A stretch of DNA of 64,000 bases from Nectonema munidae (taxonomy: Eukaryota > Nematomorpha > Nectonematoida > Nectonematidae): positions 62,001-126,000 of the forward strand of contig JAUIRK010001013.1 in assembly GCA_030549495.1 (NCBI GenBank). The letters are read 5' to 3'. Shown here piece by piece: positions 11,825-22,594 of the stretch (position 1 is the stretch's first letter; every line of letters starts with the position of its first letter). Position numbers and translations under genes: made by a program. Under the pieces are notes generated by a model. It saw only the letters and a list, made by a program, of their open reading frames with translations, had not been told where the DNA came from and did not search any database.

Positions 11825-13766
11825 ATGGAAAAAGACGGCTACAAATATTTTAAAAAATTGGAGACCTCTAGTAGTCTTGTTTATTACTGTACAAAACAAC
11901 GCTGCCCAGGTATATTTAATTTTCATTTTTGTGGCTTGTGATTTTATTACTATATCTACGTTTCATCTTTATATAAGTCATTCGAATAAATAATATGGAT
12001 GTAAGAATCCCTTAAGAAAAAAAACAAATTTAAAAAAGTCTTGAAGAATTCTTTTTTTTTAAATCCCTTTGTAAGATTTTTATTTCTTATTCTGAGTTCA
12101 GCGGTAAACAATCAAGTGTTTTCTTTTAACACATATTTTAGTATTTTTTTCACAACAAAGTAACAAAACGAATTCGAGTATAAGCGTTAACTTTATAATA
12201 TTTGAGATTTTATATATTTTCTTCCACTTTTATATAGGAAGGATCGTAATAGGAAAAACTGACAGTTTTATTTTGAAAAGAGTTGATCATAATCATGCGG
12301 AAATGAATACTAAGATAGAAGAATTTAACAAGAAAATCAAGGAAGAAGCTAAAAATTCGTTAAAACCTCCTTCTAAAATATATCAGTAAGTTTTTTTATT
12401 TTTAAAATAGAAAAAAGTTAATAGGAATTTTTATATTAAGGGATAATTTATCGATCCTTAGCTCTCATGATAGGAGCCAAATAAAAGACAAGCGAAGTAT
12501 TTGTCGTAAAATTCGATATAACAGAAAAAGAATACCACCACCAAATTCAATCCACTTCGAAATTTCAGACATTTACATCTCAGCAAACAGTTCTAGTTTT
12601 CTTCAATCTGATGCTTTTTTAAGCATAAACCAAAGAATTATAATTTTACATGGAAAAATTCTTAGCCATTTGATCCAAGTTTCAAATATAGAGGAAATTT
12701 ATATTGATGGAACATTCAAGAAGGCACCACAACATTTCCTTCAGATCATAACAGTACACGCATTTTATAATAAAATCCAAATCCCCATTATATATGCTAT
12801 TGCCACTAACAAGAGAGAAGAAACATACAGGCATCTTTAATTTTTCAATTATTATCCGACTTATTGTTTTGGATTCTTTAGAAAAGTCTTTGAGTTATTA
12901 AAAAATTCTCTTCCTCTTGACAGCGTAAAGATAATCAAGGGTGATTTTGAGCAAGCAATAATAACTGCTGCTAAAAGGGTTTTCTAAGTTATGGAAAATA
13001 AAATTTATCCTAATTCATTTCTTTTTAGACATTTCCCAACGCTACTTACTCAGGATGCTATTTTCATTTTTGCCAATGCATCTATAGGAAAATTATTTCC
13101 CTCGGATTTGGTAGGCTATATTCAACTAGTTACTCCTTTAGAAAAAGTATAAAAATGCTACTGGCTATTGCTCTTTTGCCCAAGATGGAGGTAAGTATAG
13201 TGTTTGTCAGCATATGTTGTAAAGTAAATTGTACTCATAACAATAAAATATATTTACACTTTCTTACTATTCCAGTTTTGTTTTTTCTATTTTACTTAAG
13301 ATCAAATTAGCGTACCGCAAAATGAAAAGAATGATGGCGCCTTTTCAACTTGAAGAGTTTTTTACCTATTTTGATAAAACATGGTTCGAAGCAAATAAAA
13401 TTGACACGTGGTGTGTTTATAAAAGCAAAGTTAGAACCAATAATCATTGTGAGGGCTATCATAACAGGTAATGCATAACACTAATTTTAAGAATAACCTA
13501 TAATTTTTTGATTTTCAATTGTTTAATTTGAAATCAAGTCTTCCTTACGAAAAAACAACAGTTTGGAAGTCTTGGACTACTTCAAAAAGAGTGAAGAAAG
13601 ACTTTGGATGGATTTGCCCCAAATTGAAACTACCAATTCAAAATATAATTGGAGCGGTGGTAGAAGAAGACGGAAAGAAGAAGAAGAAATAATTATAACT
13701 GATAGCTATAGTCAAGAAAATAATTTGTATTTTTTTTTAAGTAGAGTCCTTTATTTCTTCTTGTAG
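11825..13766 (+). CDS. MULE transposase with FLYWCH zinc finger, seven proposed exons
   Basis: Proposed exons are 11825-11909, 12238-12385, 12441-12830, 12882-12978, 13029-13190, 13301-13467 and 13562-13766. Together they give 417 codons plus a stop in one frame. Residues 1-50 hold a FLYWCH-type finger (DGYKYF, then YYCTKQRCPG split by intron 1, then DHNHAE). The MULE catalytic core follows: IEEIYIDGTF with the first aspartate, IIKGDFEQAI with the second, the GCYFHFCQ zinc-binding region, LLAIALLPK, and the end motif RTNNHCEGYHN. Introns 2 to 4 are 50 to 55 bp. Intron 3 (12831-12881) needs a GC-AG donor, CAG|GCATCT; the others are GT-AG. The last exon is the least certain, because another acceptor at 13538 gives a different C terminus. 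FLYWCH-MULE proteins are transposases or domesticated derivatives. An intact frame across seven exons is unusual for a dead element. No terminal inverted repeats were identified. Confidence 0.7.
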
Positions 13767-13871
13767 TATTGAGACTACTAATGAAGCAGACCAGTTCAAC
13801 ATAAATTTTAACATTTTGAATGAACATAACTCCTTCAATATGTCTTTTATTTTAAGCTGATTCTTATTCTA

Positions 13872-13877
13872 AATAAA
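13872..13877 (+). promoter_or_regulatory. Candidate polyadenylation signal of the MULE-FLYWCH gene
   Basis: AATAAA lies about 105 bases after the proposed stop codon and is followed by a T-rich stretch. The position is reasonable for a 3' end, but the motif is common in AT-rich DNA. Confidence 0.35.
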
Positions 13878-13919
13878 TGTTTTTATTTTTTTCAGTTAAT
13901 TTATCATTTTTAGGGTGAT

Positions 13920-14504
13920 CAGGGTTTTAGGGGATTTGACCGATGTTATCAAATTGGGCCCAGGGCCTGTGTGCCTTTTTCTGTATTATATGAGGTACAA
14001 AATTTTACAAAACGTAAAATAAAAAGTGAGATCATCTTTCTCATAATATTAATTCATTATGCATGATGAATTTTGTAAATTATCGTTTAATGTCACCTCA
14101 TTTAGCAATGGCGGTTTTTTTCACTTTTCAAAGTTTTTTTTTCTACAGCTTCAAATTCCAAAAAAAAATTTTTTCATTTTAAAAAATGTTTTTAAAATCA
14201 CATGAAAAAATAAATATTTACAGACAGACAGCCAAAATCTATAAATGTATGTTCTAAAATTGAGTTTTTTATTACTTTAAGTCTTAGAAGGTTTTTGAAA
14301 GAGGTTTTTAAAAATTAATTAACTACATTTTTAGAATTATATCTCGAAAAATATTTTTAAAGATTTTGCTAATAAAAAAGCATTAAATCTATTTGTATGT
14401 GTTTTTTTATATTAAATATAAACACCCATAAATTTTATTATGTAGAGTCAGGGCCCCTATATCAGAATTATAATTCGGCCCCGCAATTACTAGCACCGGC
14501 TCTG
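13920..14504. mobile_element. Old non-autonomous hAT element
   Basis: The left end begins CAGGG and contains AAATTGGGCCCAGGGC. The right end, read inwards, begins CAGAGCCGGTGCTAG and contains GCGGGGCCGAATT and TAGGGGCCC. Flanking 8-bp sequences are AGGGTGAT (13912-13919) and AGAGCGAT (14505-14512), six of eight identical. These terminal motifs are familiar from hAT MITEs. The interior is T-rich and non-coding. The divergence between the ends suggests an old copy. Confidence 0.5.
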
Positions 14505-14621
14505 AGAGCGATGACCATTTTTTTAATTGCTCCTAAGTAAGCGGACATTTCTGTTTTTTGTGGACTACCCACCTTAATGTTTTAACTGTTTTGTATTAAT
14601 CTTTCGATTGTGTATCTTTTC

Positions 14622-14647
14622 TTAATAATAATAATAATAATAATAAT
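14622..14647. repeat. (TAA)n microsatellite
   Basis: About nine uninterrupted TAA units. Confidence 0.9.
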
Positions 14648-16245
14648 GATTTTTTTAATGTTTTTCAAATAATTAATTTATGTTACTTAAACCAGGAGAT
14701 TCAAGATGTACTTGCTTTGAGTAAATGGCCCAGATACTCATATATTATATTAAATTGTACTCGCCGTTGAAAAAGTTTGCACACCTGGTTAAAGTGTATT
14801 TTTTCTTCATAAGAACGGTTACACTTTAGTGAGTGAGGATTCACTTTGAGTGAGATATAATGAAGCTTTTTAACTTCCTCATCTCTTTTATAAATTGTTT
14901 CCTGGCGTTGTGATATTGGCGTAGATTACACTTTGGGGAGTGAGAAAAGTGACAGAGAAACTGTAACTCAAGGGAAGATAGACCGGCTAGAGAGAGAGAA
15001 AGCGGCTTATGCACAAAGAACTTACTTCACAGATTTTCCGACTTCAGAGATTCTCCGTCTACGAATCAATCTGCCTATTTACATCAGTATTAGTTGACAA
15101 GACAACGCATTCTTTTCCCTTTACACAGGCTGTTGTTGCTCAACCAATTCATTTCTTTTAGAAAATCCACATTCAACAACTTCACTTTTTCCACAGTGAA
15201 TAGCCGGTATAATTTTTTTTGAGAACTTCAAATTAGTTAGATGAGTTTGTTAAAGAGGTGAGAGACTAAAAAATATCAAAACAATTAAGCCATTTTTATA
15301 GTTTAACTTTTTCTCTTTAAGTTTTCTAATTTTATTTTACATTAATCTTTTTTATTAAAATTATTAATGTTTTTTTCAAAACTATTTTATTGCGCTAATT
15401 TAATTAACATAGTGAAAATTTTGTGTCCTAAATTGAGCTGTTTTAAGCAGATTTTTTCAGATTAAAAGTTTGGGAAATGTTTCTTTTTGCTCTGACATTC
15501 TGCTCTCTATATTATTGTTTAACTCCATTATATTATAAATTATTCTAAATAATACAATAGAACCATTGAATCGATGTTTCTTAATATGAAGAAAAAGAAA
15601 AAAAGATAGACGTGACACCACAATTTGATGGGGATATTAGAAATATTTGGTTAATTTTATCTTTGTTTTAAAATTTATCTTTTATTTCAAAATTACCTCA
15701 ACTTTTTAGTGAAGTAAGGACTTCACAGTCAGTCCCCGATCATTGTTACGATGTCAAAATAAAAGATAAAGGGAAGCCTATATTATTAATATATCACTTT
15801 ATTGCTCTTAGTAATAGAGTTTCCGTGTGATGTAACTTGAATGATATTTTATTGATTGTTATTTATTAAGATTTGAGAGATAAAGATTCTGGTCCTTGTT
15901 AACCAAAACTGGAGAAATATCCTTGTTCGAATTCTCGAAAGTTTAGTAGAAATTTCCAAAAGTCTTGGTACTTAGGAAAAATTGGCTGCAGTACTCTATA
16001 CAAAAGGACGCTGTATTTTGTCATTATTGTAGAAATTTTTCCAGAAAAAGCTGCAATGACCTTCTACTAAAATGTTTTGTTTTTAATAAATAAAATAAGT
16101 ATGTTTGAGAGTGTAGGAAGGATTTAAAGTAAACCCTTGCCCTAACCCGGGTCTTAAAGCATATATAAAAACTGTTTATCCATCCAAAATGTCGCACCAA
16201 CCATGATTTATTAGCGATTATATACAGATAATTTAAGGAAACAAA
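14648..16245. other. Intergenic DNA, probable decayed repeats
   Basis: No coding frame with a recognised domain. Local features such as CACTTTAGTGAGTGAGGATT near 14824 and a (GA)n run near 14992 hint at decayed repeats, but no end structure could be defined. The minus frame at 16024-16299 shows no family. Confidence 0.4.
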
Positions 16246-16247
16246 TA

Positions 16248-17470
16248 GAGTAAAACCTTGATAATGGGGACACTCTTTTGACTGAAAAGATTTATCCACA
16301 TTAGCGAGGTGTCCTTATTATCAAGGTTTTCATTTTTTTGACCAATTTAAAAGCAAAAATTACCGTGATTATATATATTGGATTGGATTGGTAAGGTTGT
16401 CAAAGCACTTTCCAAAATCAATTGATATGCTTGTTAAAGATTAGTTGAAGATCGTTCAAGAGCGTTGTTGAAAGCTGAAGACGGTTTAAGCTTGGCCAGG
16501 CTGATGGAAATAAAGTGAGAGATTTCTAAAATGTAAGTAAAAGAAACTAAGTGTGCTTAAGAGGATGCGTTAGTAGGATGGGTTCGATGGTTTTAATCGA
16601 AGAAGATAGTGCGTTTAATAAATTGGGGTGGAAGAGGAATTGGCTGAAGTTGGTTGGAAAATGGCCTAGAGTTTTGATGCATGAGTTTATCATTGTGTGT
16701 TGATAGGAGATGAAAAAAGAACAAAGGAATAATAGATGAAAAGGTCTAGTTTTACTTTCACCACTAATGACCGCGCAATGAAGGTTGTGATAGCGTTTGA
16801 AAATATCAAACCAGCCCTTTGAAGCTCTGAAGTTTTTTATCCCGAGTAAGTTGGCCAAAAATAAAGTTTTTCTTCCAGCATTGGACCGTTTACGGGTAGA
16901 TTTTTTGCTCTGGCCTTTGAATACCAGGACCAAAGTTGATCTAGCTCTTGAAAAGGACGCTACTTGAATCTTTTCATTTTCCATCTATATTGGTTGTGTA
17001 TTGATTCAACAGAGTTTGTTTTTCTTTTAATATTTTACCAACCTGTGACTTGCTACAACCAAAGTCTGCTGCTAGTTGTCTAATGCTTTTTACCCTGGAA
17101 GATTTTTAGAGCTTTCAGAAGCTTGAATAATTTCAACTTTTTTAGTTAAGGAAATTTCAGTTCTTTTTGAAAAGTTAGAGTTCATTGAATTAACGGTTAA
17201 TTAAATCTTAATAAAACACGGTAAAATAAATGTGTTTTGAAAGATAAAAAATTTTCTTTTCCCGTATATTTTATATAGTGTCCCTTTTAGCAAGGTAAAT
17301 ATGACAAATATTATCAAAATTTTTGTCCACTGTCCGAGGTAGTGAGGTGTTCTTATTATCAAGATTCAAATAATAGGACTTTAGTGTAAAAAATTTGGGG
17401 CAGACAATAGCTGTCCACACTAGCAAGGTGTCCTTATTATTAAGGTGTCCACAAACTGAGGTTTTTTACA
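16248..17470 (-). mobile_element. Tigger/pogo-type DNA transposon with broken transposase
   Basis: The left end GAGTAAAACCTTGATAATGG and the right end (read inwards GTAAAAAACCTCAG) are roughly inverted. The left end follows a TA. This fits pogo/Tigger elements, whose ends contain an ACCTCGATAA-like core. A subterminal motif close to AGGTGTCCTTATTATCAAGG recurs near 16305, 17346 and 17428. The minus-strand transposase starts at an ATG at 17185 (MNSNFSKRTEISLTKKVEI). A frameshift or stop follows, and then the helix-turn-helix IRQLAADFGCSKSQVGKILK continues. The Tc5/CENP-B-like domain is at 16984-16850 (LLGIKNFRASKGWFDIFKRY). The DDE catalytic domain is missing, so the copy is internally deleted and inactive. 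Confidence 0.75.
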
Positions 17471-17585
17471 AATAGCTTAAAAATATTATAGTATGTTCTT
17501 CAATGATGATTTATTACAAGTATGTCAATTTTAGCGAACAAATTTTTCTATTTGAAAGTTCAAAGTGAATTAATTCATATTTTTT

Positions 17586-17623
17586 AGGGTGAGGCTTTTA
17601 CACAAATACACCCAAATATACCC
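17586..17623 (+). repeat. Terminal-like motif with AAATACACCC repeats, copy 1
   Basis: The block GGGTGAGGCTTTTACACAAA followed by TACACCCAAATATACCC recurs in diverged form at 27157-27190 (same strand) and at 28081-28140 (opposite strand). A related AAATATACCC block is at 27009-27040. It lies just upstream of the LINE that follows. Its nature is unknown: it could be the end of a large element or a LINE 5' UTR feature. Confidence 0.6.
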
Positions 17624-17829
17624 GAAAGATAAGGAGTTTTTTTTTACTACTCAAAATATCAAAAATCTTAAAATGGCTTCAAATTGTTTCTAGAAGAATT
17701 TCAGGACAATTTTTGATTACTTATCTTTAATACTATATTCAGAACAGATATAACAATTCGTATACAAATATATTTATACAAACATAATAACCTTTCTATT
17801 TACATTACCTCTAAGGGAAATTAACAAAC

Positions 17830-18819
17830 ATGTCCAAGAAAAGGGCGCGCTCTGAATCCGACCAACCGAACAAAACCACCGAAACTTCGAATAATCTATT
17901 TAATGATTTTATTGCTAAAACCTCTCTCTCTCCAAGTGACCAAATTTTGTTCAATGAACTCAAATACAATATATCTTTAGATTACATTAAAACTTTTGAA
18001 AGTCCTATATTTGAAACAACTACATTACAAGAATCTTATGCTAGTACTAGTAATAAATCATTACCATTATCGTCCTCCCAACAGCAAACAATGCTAACCC
18101 CAATATCTACACCCGTTACAAAAAGTATCAAAACCCCTTCGATCAAAAAACATCTAGAACCTAACCTTACTTTAAAAATCTCACCACCCAACAATATCAA
18201 ATCTCAGAAATAAAAGGCTATTTACCGCCAACAAGTTATTAAAGGTCTTGAAGCTAAAAGTAACTCCCTCTCTATCACTAAAACCAGATCCTCACATACA
18301 GGGACTATCTACTTTCAATTCAAAAATTCACAACAAAAAGCGTCAGCAAAATTCTCTCTCTTAAAAAACGGCGTCAACGTTTGCAACTTACCCACTCCAA
18401 TACATAAATTTATACTAAGAGGTATACCTAAAGACATCAATAATGATGATCTTACAGCCAAATTAGAATAACAAAATGAAAACCTCAACAGTATTGGAAA
18501 ATTAGTAAACCCTATCCAACTAGGCAAGGCAGGAACTTTCTCCTACACTGTACTAATTGAGCCAAACAATCCTGAACTATTTCAATATCTCCGTAATCAA
18601 CCAAAAGTATTTCTAAGATATAATCTTTTAACCCTAAACCTTTTCAAACCCAGAACAAAACAATGCGAAAATTGCCTCAAATACGGTCACTTGAAGCAAA
18701 AATGTAATGCCTCGTCCCCAAACTGCGCTCACTGCGGCAACCGAGGACATTCACTAACATCTTGTACACTCTATCTAAAATATGCAGTTTTTATATCAAT
18801 CACAGCAACTCAATTCTAG
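17830..18819 (+). pseudogene. LINE ORF1, gag-like with two CCHC zinc knuckles
   Basis: One frame of 329 codons from the ATG at 17830 to the TAG at 18817. It is interrupted by in-frame TAA codons at 18211 and 18469. The N terminus is polar and Ser/Thr/Pro-rich with a basic KKRAR start. The middle contains KFILRGIPKDINNDDL, typical of the RRM-like part of LINE ORF1 proteins. The C terminus has the knuckles CENCLKYGHLKQKC and CAHCGNRGHSLTSC. ORF1 proteins bind element RNA and act as chaperones. The two stops make it non-functional. Its end overlaps the start of ORF2 by about 58 bases. Confidence 0.8.
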
Positions 18820-21800
18820 CGCAACACATTAAAACTATAGATAATTACACGTTAAATTTCCTGCAGATCAATTTTAATCACTCAAAAACCGCATGGGATA
18901 ACCTTATTAACATAATTCTTTCTCAACAATACGATCTAATATCCATTAACGAACCCTACACACGCATGCCTCACCTGCTTGTCAAATACAAACTCATACA
19001 CATACCCCCTTTAGACGATTATTCCGCTTGCATTATAATAAAAACATCCATTCTCAATTATACCAATTTTCTAACTCTAACTACATCTTCACTCTTATCC
19101 ACTCCTCTACTACGCCACTAATCTTCTGTTCTCTTTACTCACAACCCTCTTCCTTATATCCCATTCCTGATCGTTTTGATAACGTATTGACACAAATAAA
19201 AAACCACATTAACAAAAGTTTTTTCCTCATTATTTCTACAGACCTAAATGCACGCTCATATTTATCGGATACAAAACAAAATCTTCGTGGTTTGCAAACC
19301 CTCAATTTCCTTTCTGCCCATAGCATTACTATAGCTGATTCTAACACATCGCCAAGTTTTCAACGAAAACACCTAGACAAAATATATCAATCTCACAATG
19401 ACATTACAATCATCTCAAATGAAACCATTAAAATCATAAAAAAATTGGAAGATTTGTGACACACCCTCAGCATCAGACCACTCGTTTTTATCTTTCCAAG
19501 TAAATATTAATGTACACAAAAGGATCCAACACAACCACCCCATTGGCAAACACATTTTTGGACAGCTTTCCTAAAAACCCTACAATCAAAACTATCTAAT
19601 ACCGAAATGAAAACCAACACAACATCAGAATTAGAGAAATCAGCCATATATTTCAACAAAGCAATTTCAACTTCTATTCTCATTTCTACTCCAAACAACC
19701 CATTTCCAAAAACAAAAACGCCTATTTCTGGAACTCCCAACTGAACAACCTAACACACCAACTCAAACGTTCATCAAAACTTATAAGAAAAATAAACAAC
19801 CCTGATAACATTCAACATCACTTCCAACTGAAAAACTCATACAAAAAAGAAATCAATAAAGCTAAAAAATAAGCCTGGTAAAAATTCACAACTCAAACTC
19901 CGTCCAACCCCTGGAGCATAAATCAATAAAATCACCAATAAAAAATCCTCATCTCCCTTACCTCCCCATATACTTCCAGCAAACAACACCGAAAAATCAC
20001 ATTTGAACCCCTCCTTTCTTACATCACTTTTTCCTTCCGATTCACTAGTATCCGACAACAGTCACAATTCTATCATAAGACTGAAAGCTCAATCATATTT
20101 ACGTAATACCAACACCTTTGATTTTCCACGAATCACCATTACAGAACTCAACAACTCCGTAAACTCCTTTAAACCAAAACTAGCGTGCAGCTACGACCAC
20201 ATATCCATGAAACACGTTCCCAAAGCCTACCATATTATCTATTCCCACATACTTCAACTATTCAACAGTTGCCTAAGACTAAGCTACTTTCCCAATATCG
20301 GGAAAATAAGCAAATTAATCTTGATTCCTAAACCCAATCGAGATCCCAATAACATAAAAAATTGGCGCCCCATATCTCTTTTACCGACTATAGGCAAAAT
20401 TTTCAGGAAGAGACTGCTACATTGTAGCTTAAAAACTCGACTCATTCACGCTAACCAATTTTCCTATCTTCCCAACAAAAACTCAGAATTATCACTTTCT
20501 CGCATTACACGTTACCTTGAATCTGCACTAAAAAATCATAAAATAGCCTCAACTTTATTCCTAGATATCGAGAATTCTTTTAACACTGCCTGGAACCCAG
20601 CTATCATTAACAACCTCATAGATAACACCTATCCCACATACATGATAAAGTTCATACACAATTACCTTAGCCATCGCATTCTAATTCTAATTCAAAACAA
20701 CTCATATATTCACGAGCTCTCTCTCTCTACTCCTCAAGGTGGCAGCTTATCTGCCCTACCGTGGTTAATACTCATCAACCCCCTTCTAGCTTTTATCAAC
20801 AACAACTCTAACTTTTTTCAGGGATATTCCGACGACCTTCTTTTCTCTTTTTCTAGTTCTGAGCAAAACGAAAACCTCAAACAATCCCTTTCCCTACTAA
20901 AACAAATCCAATTCAAAGCGCAACAATACAAAATTTCCTTTAACCCTAATAAATGCTACTTAATTCATTTAACACGCAAAAGAATTAAACCTTTACCCTT
21001 GCAACTTAACACAACAAACAAATTAGATCCACAGAACCAAGTAAAATATCTTGGGCTCACTTTCCAACCCAACTTAAAATTCTTTACTCATTTCAAAAAC
21101 ACTTCATAAAAATTAGTCAAAACTCTTTTCTCTATTAAAAACGCAATTTCTTACAAATGGGGACTTTCTACAAAAATCACAAAGTTCATTTATAAAAGTC
21201 TCATTTTCCCTGTCTTCAAATATAGAATTCTTTCAGGGGCTCAGAGTTGAAACATCAGTCATCTCTTACTCATCTTAATAAAATTCATCGCATGTGTCTC
21301 CTTTCTATCAACAATGCCTATCACACTACACCAACTACAAAACTTGAATTATTCAATAACACGCTACCACTCTATCTCAATCTAAAGAAAACGCTCCTTA
21401 AAAATTACCTAATAACTTTCTGCTCTACACCCCTACCACATTCTTTAACCAACCTATACACAACCCAAACATCCCAATCACTGCCGTACTACAACTCATT
21501 ATTAATTCAGTTTGCTCCTAACAAAACATCTTATCAAGTGCTACCATTAAATCACCCAATTGAGATCATCCACCCTTCTTCGTCTCCTCCTTACACCACT
21601 AACATCTGTCACCATAGATATCTTGCCCTAAACTCTATAGCTCACCAACGTACAACAAATACTATCAGCTCGCTTTCAATTTTCACTGACGGTTCCAAAT
21701 CACAAGACCGCTCTTCAGCTGCATGCGCATTCTTCCTACAAAACAAAAAACCCATTTCTTATCCAACACACAAACCTAGATCCAGAAATCACTGCACACG

Positions 21801-22510
21801 AAACAGAAATTCACGCAGTATTACTATCCTGCAACATACTCCTTAATAACCTAACTTCATTTTCTACCTCCTTCAAATATATCACTTTTTTCAAAAACTC
21901 GCAAAATTTAATAAATGACCTAAAACTTGAAAACAAAATCTCACATTCAACTTATAGTTTAGCAAGCAAACTTATTCACCTATCTAATCACTTTGAATTA
22001 AAAATCGTCTGGTGCCCAGCTCATTCCAGCTGTTTCGAAAACTACCTTGTCGATTACGTTGCAAAATCAAAAATCTCCGATTCACAGATCCTACCCCTAT
22101 TTTCTCTACCCATCTCCACATTTACAAACACAATAACTAACTCTGCACTACTACAGTGGCAACAATCTATTGACTCAACCATCACATCACTTCCGACATC
22201 TATGCCATTATCACAACTCATTTTAAACAAATACTTTCATTCACTCCCTCGGAACATCATTCGCTGGCTGTCATCTCATTGCCCTTGTAATGCATACTTC
22301 TTCAAATTCAAACTTCACTAAAACCCTTTCTGTCGTTTTAGCTGTCCGTACATTGAAACATCTATACATATTCTCCTTTATTGTCCAATATTTCATCTTC
22401 ACCGACACCAACTCCTTTAAAAAAGCCGCTACTTTTTTAAAGATATTCCATCCTCTCTACATGATCTTCTACAACACACATAACTCATCAAACATCTCCC
22501 TCTTCTCATA
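18762..22510 (+). pseudogene. LINE ORF2: endonuclease, reverse transcriptase, RNase H
   Basis: The endonuclease start is at 18762-19121 (LQINFNHSKTAWDNL, then LISINEPYT). Its second half is in another frame at 19028-19459 (STDLNARSYLS). The reverse transcriptase is mostly at 20003-21109, with NWRPISLLPTIGKIF, LDIENSFNTAW, LSTPQGGSLSALPW and the catalytic box GYSDDLLFSF. The thumb continues in the same frame past a TAA at 21107-21109, then another frame takes over near 21247. RNase H begins with LSIFTDGSKS near 21676 and continues with VWCPAHSSCFENYLVDYVAK near 22010. A terminal C-x4-E-x3-H-x4-C-like segment is near 22340-22395. At least four frame breaks are evident. The frame at 19460-20002 is weakly readable. 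Confidence 0.8.
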
Positions 22511-22594
22511 ACCACAATCGAACCAATACTCTCTGTAAAACAAACACTCAATCCTCCCCCAAATATCTAATCACAATAAGCCATTATCATCACT

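Larger units (their letters stand above)
17630..22590 (+). mobile_element. Near full-length LINE with RNase H, I/LOA/R1-like group
   Basis: The element runs 5' UTR, ORF1 (17830-18819), ORF2 (about 18762-22510), short 3' UTR. Its C-rich coding strand stands out from the AT-rich surroundings. The combination of CCHC ORF1, APE endonuclease, reverse transcriptase, RNase H and a C-terminal cysteine-histidine motif is known from the I, LOA and related clades. Both ORFs carry in-frame stops and a few frame changes, so the copy is inactive but not ancient. The next LINE begins within 20-100 bases of its 3' end. Confidence 0.85.

Noticed and set aside
13261-13300. Acceptor at 13275 for MULE exon 6
   Set aside because: It would bring an in-frame TAA before the conserved text. 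The CTTAAG acceptor at 13300 keeps the frame open.
19135-20058. Minus-strand frames opposite the LINE ORF2
   Set aside because: Antisense shadows of the endonuclease and RT coding strand.
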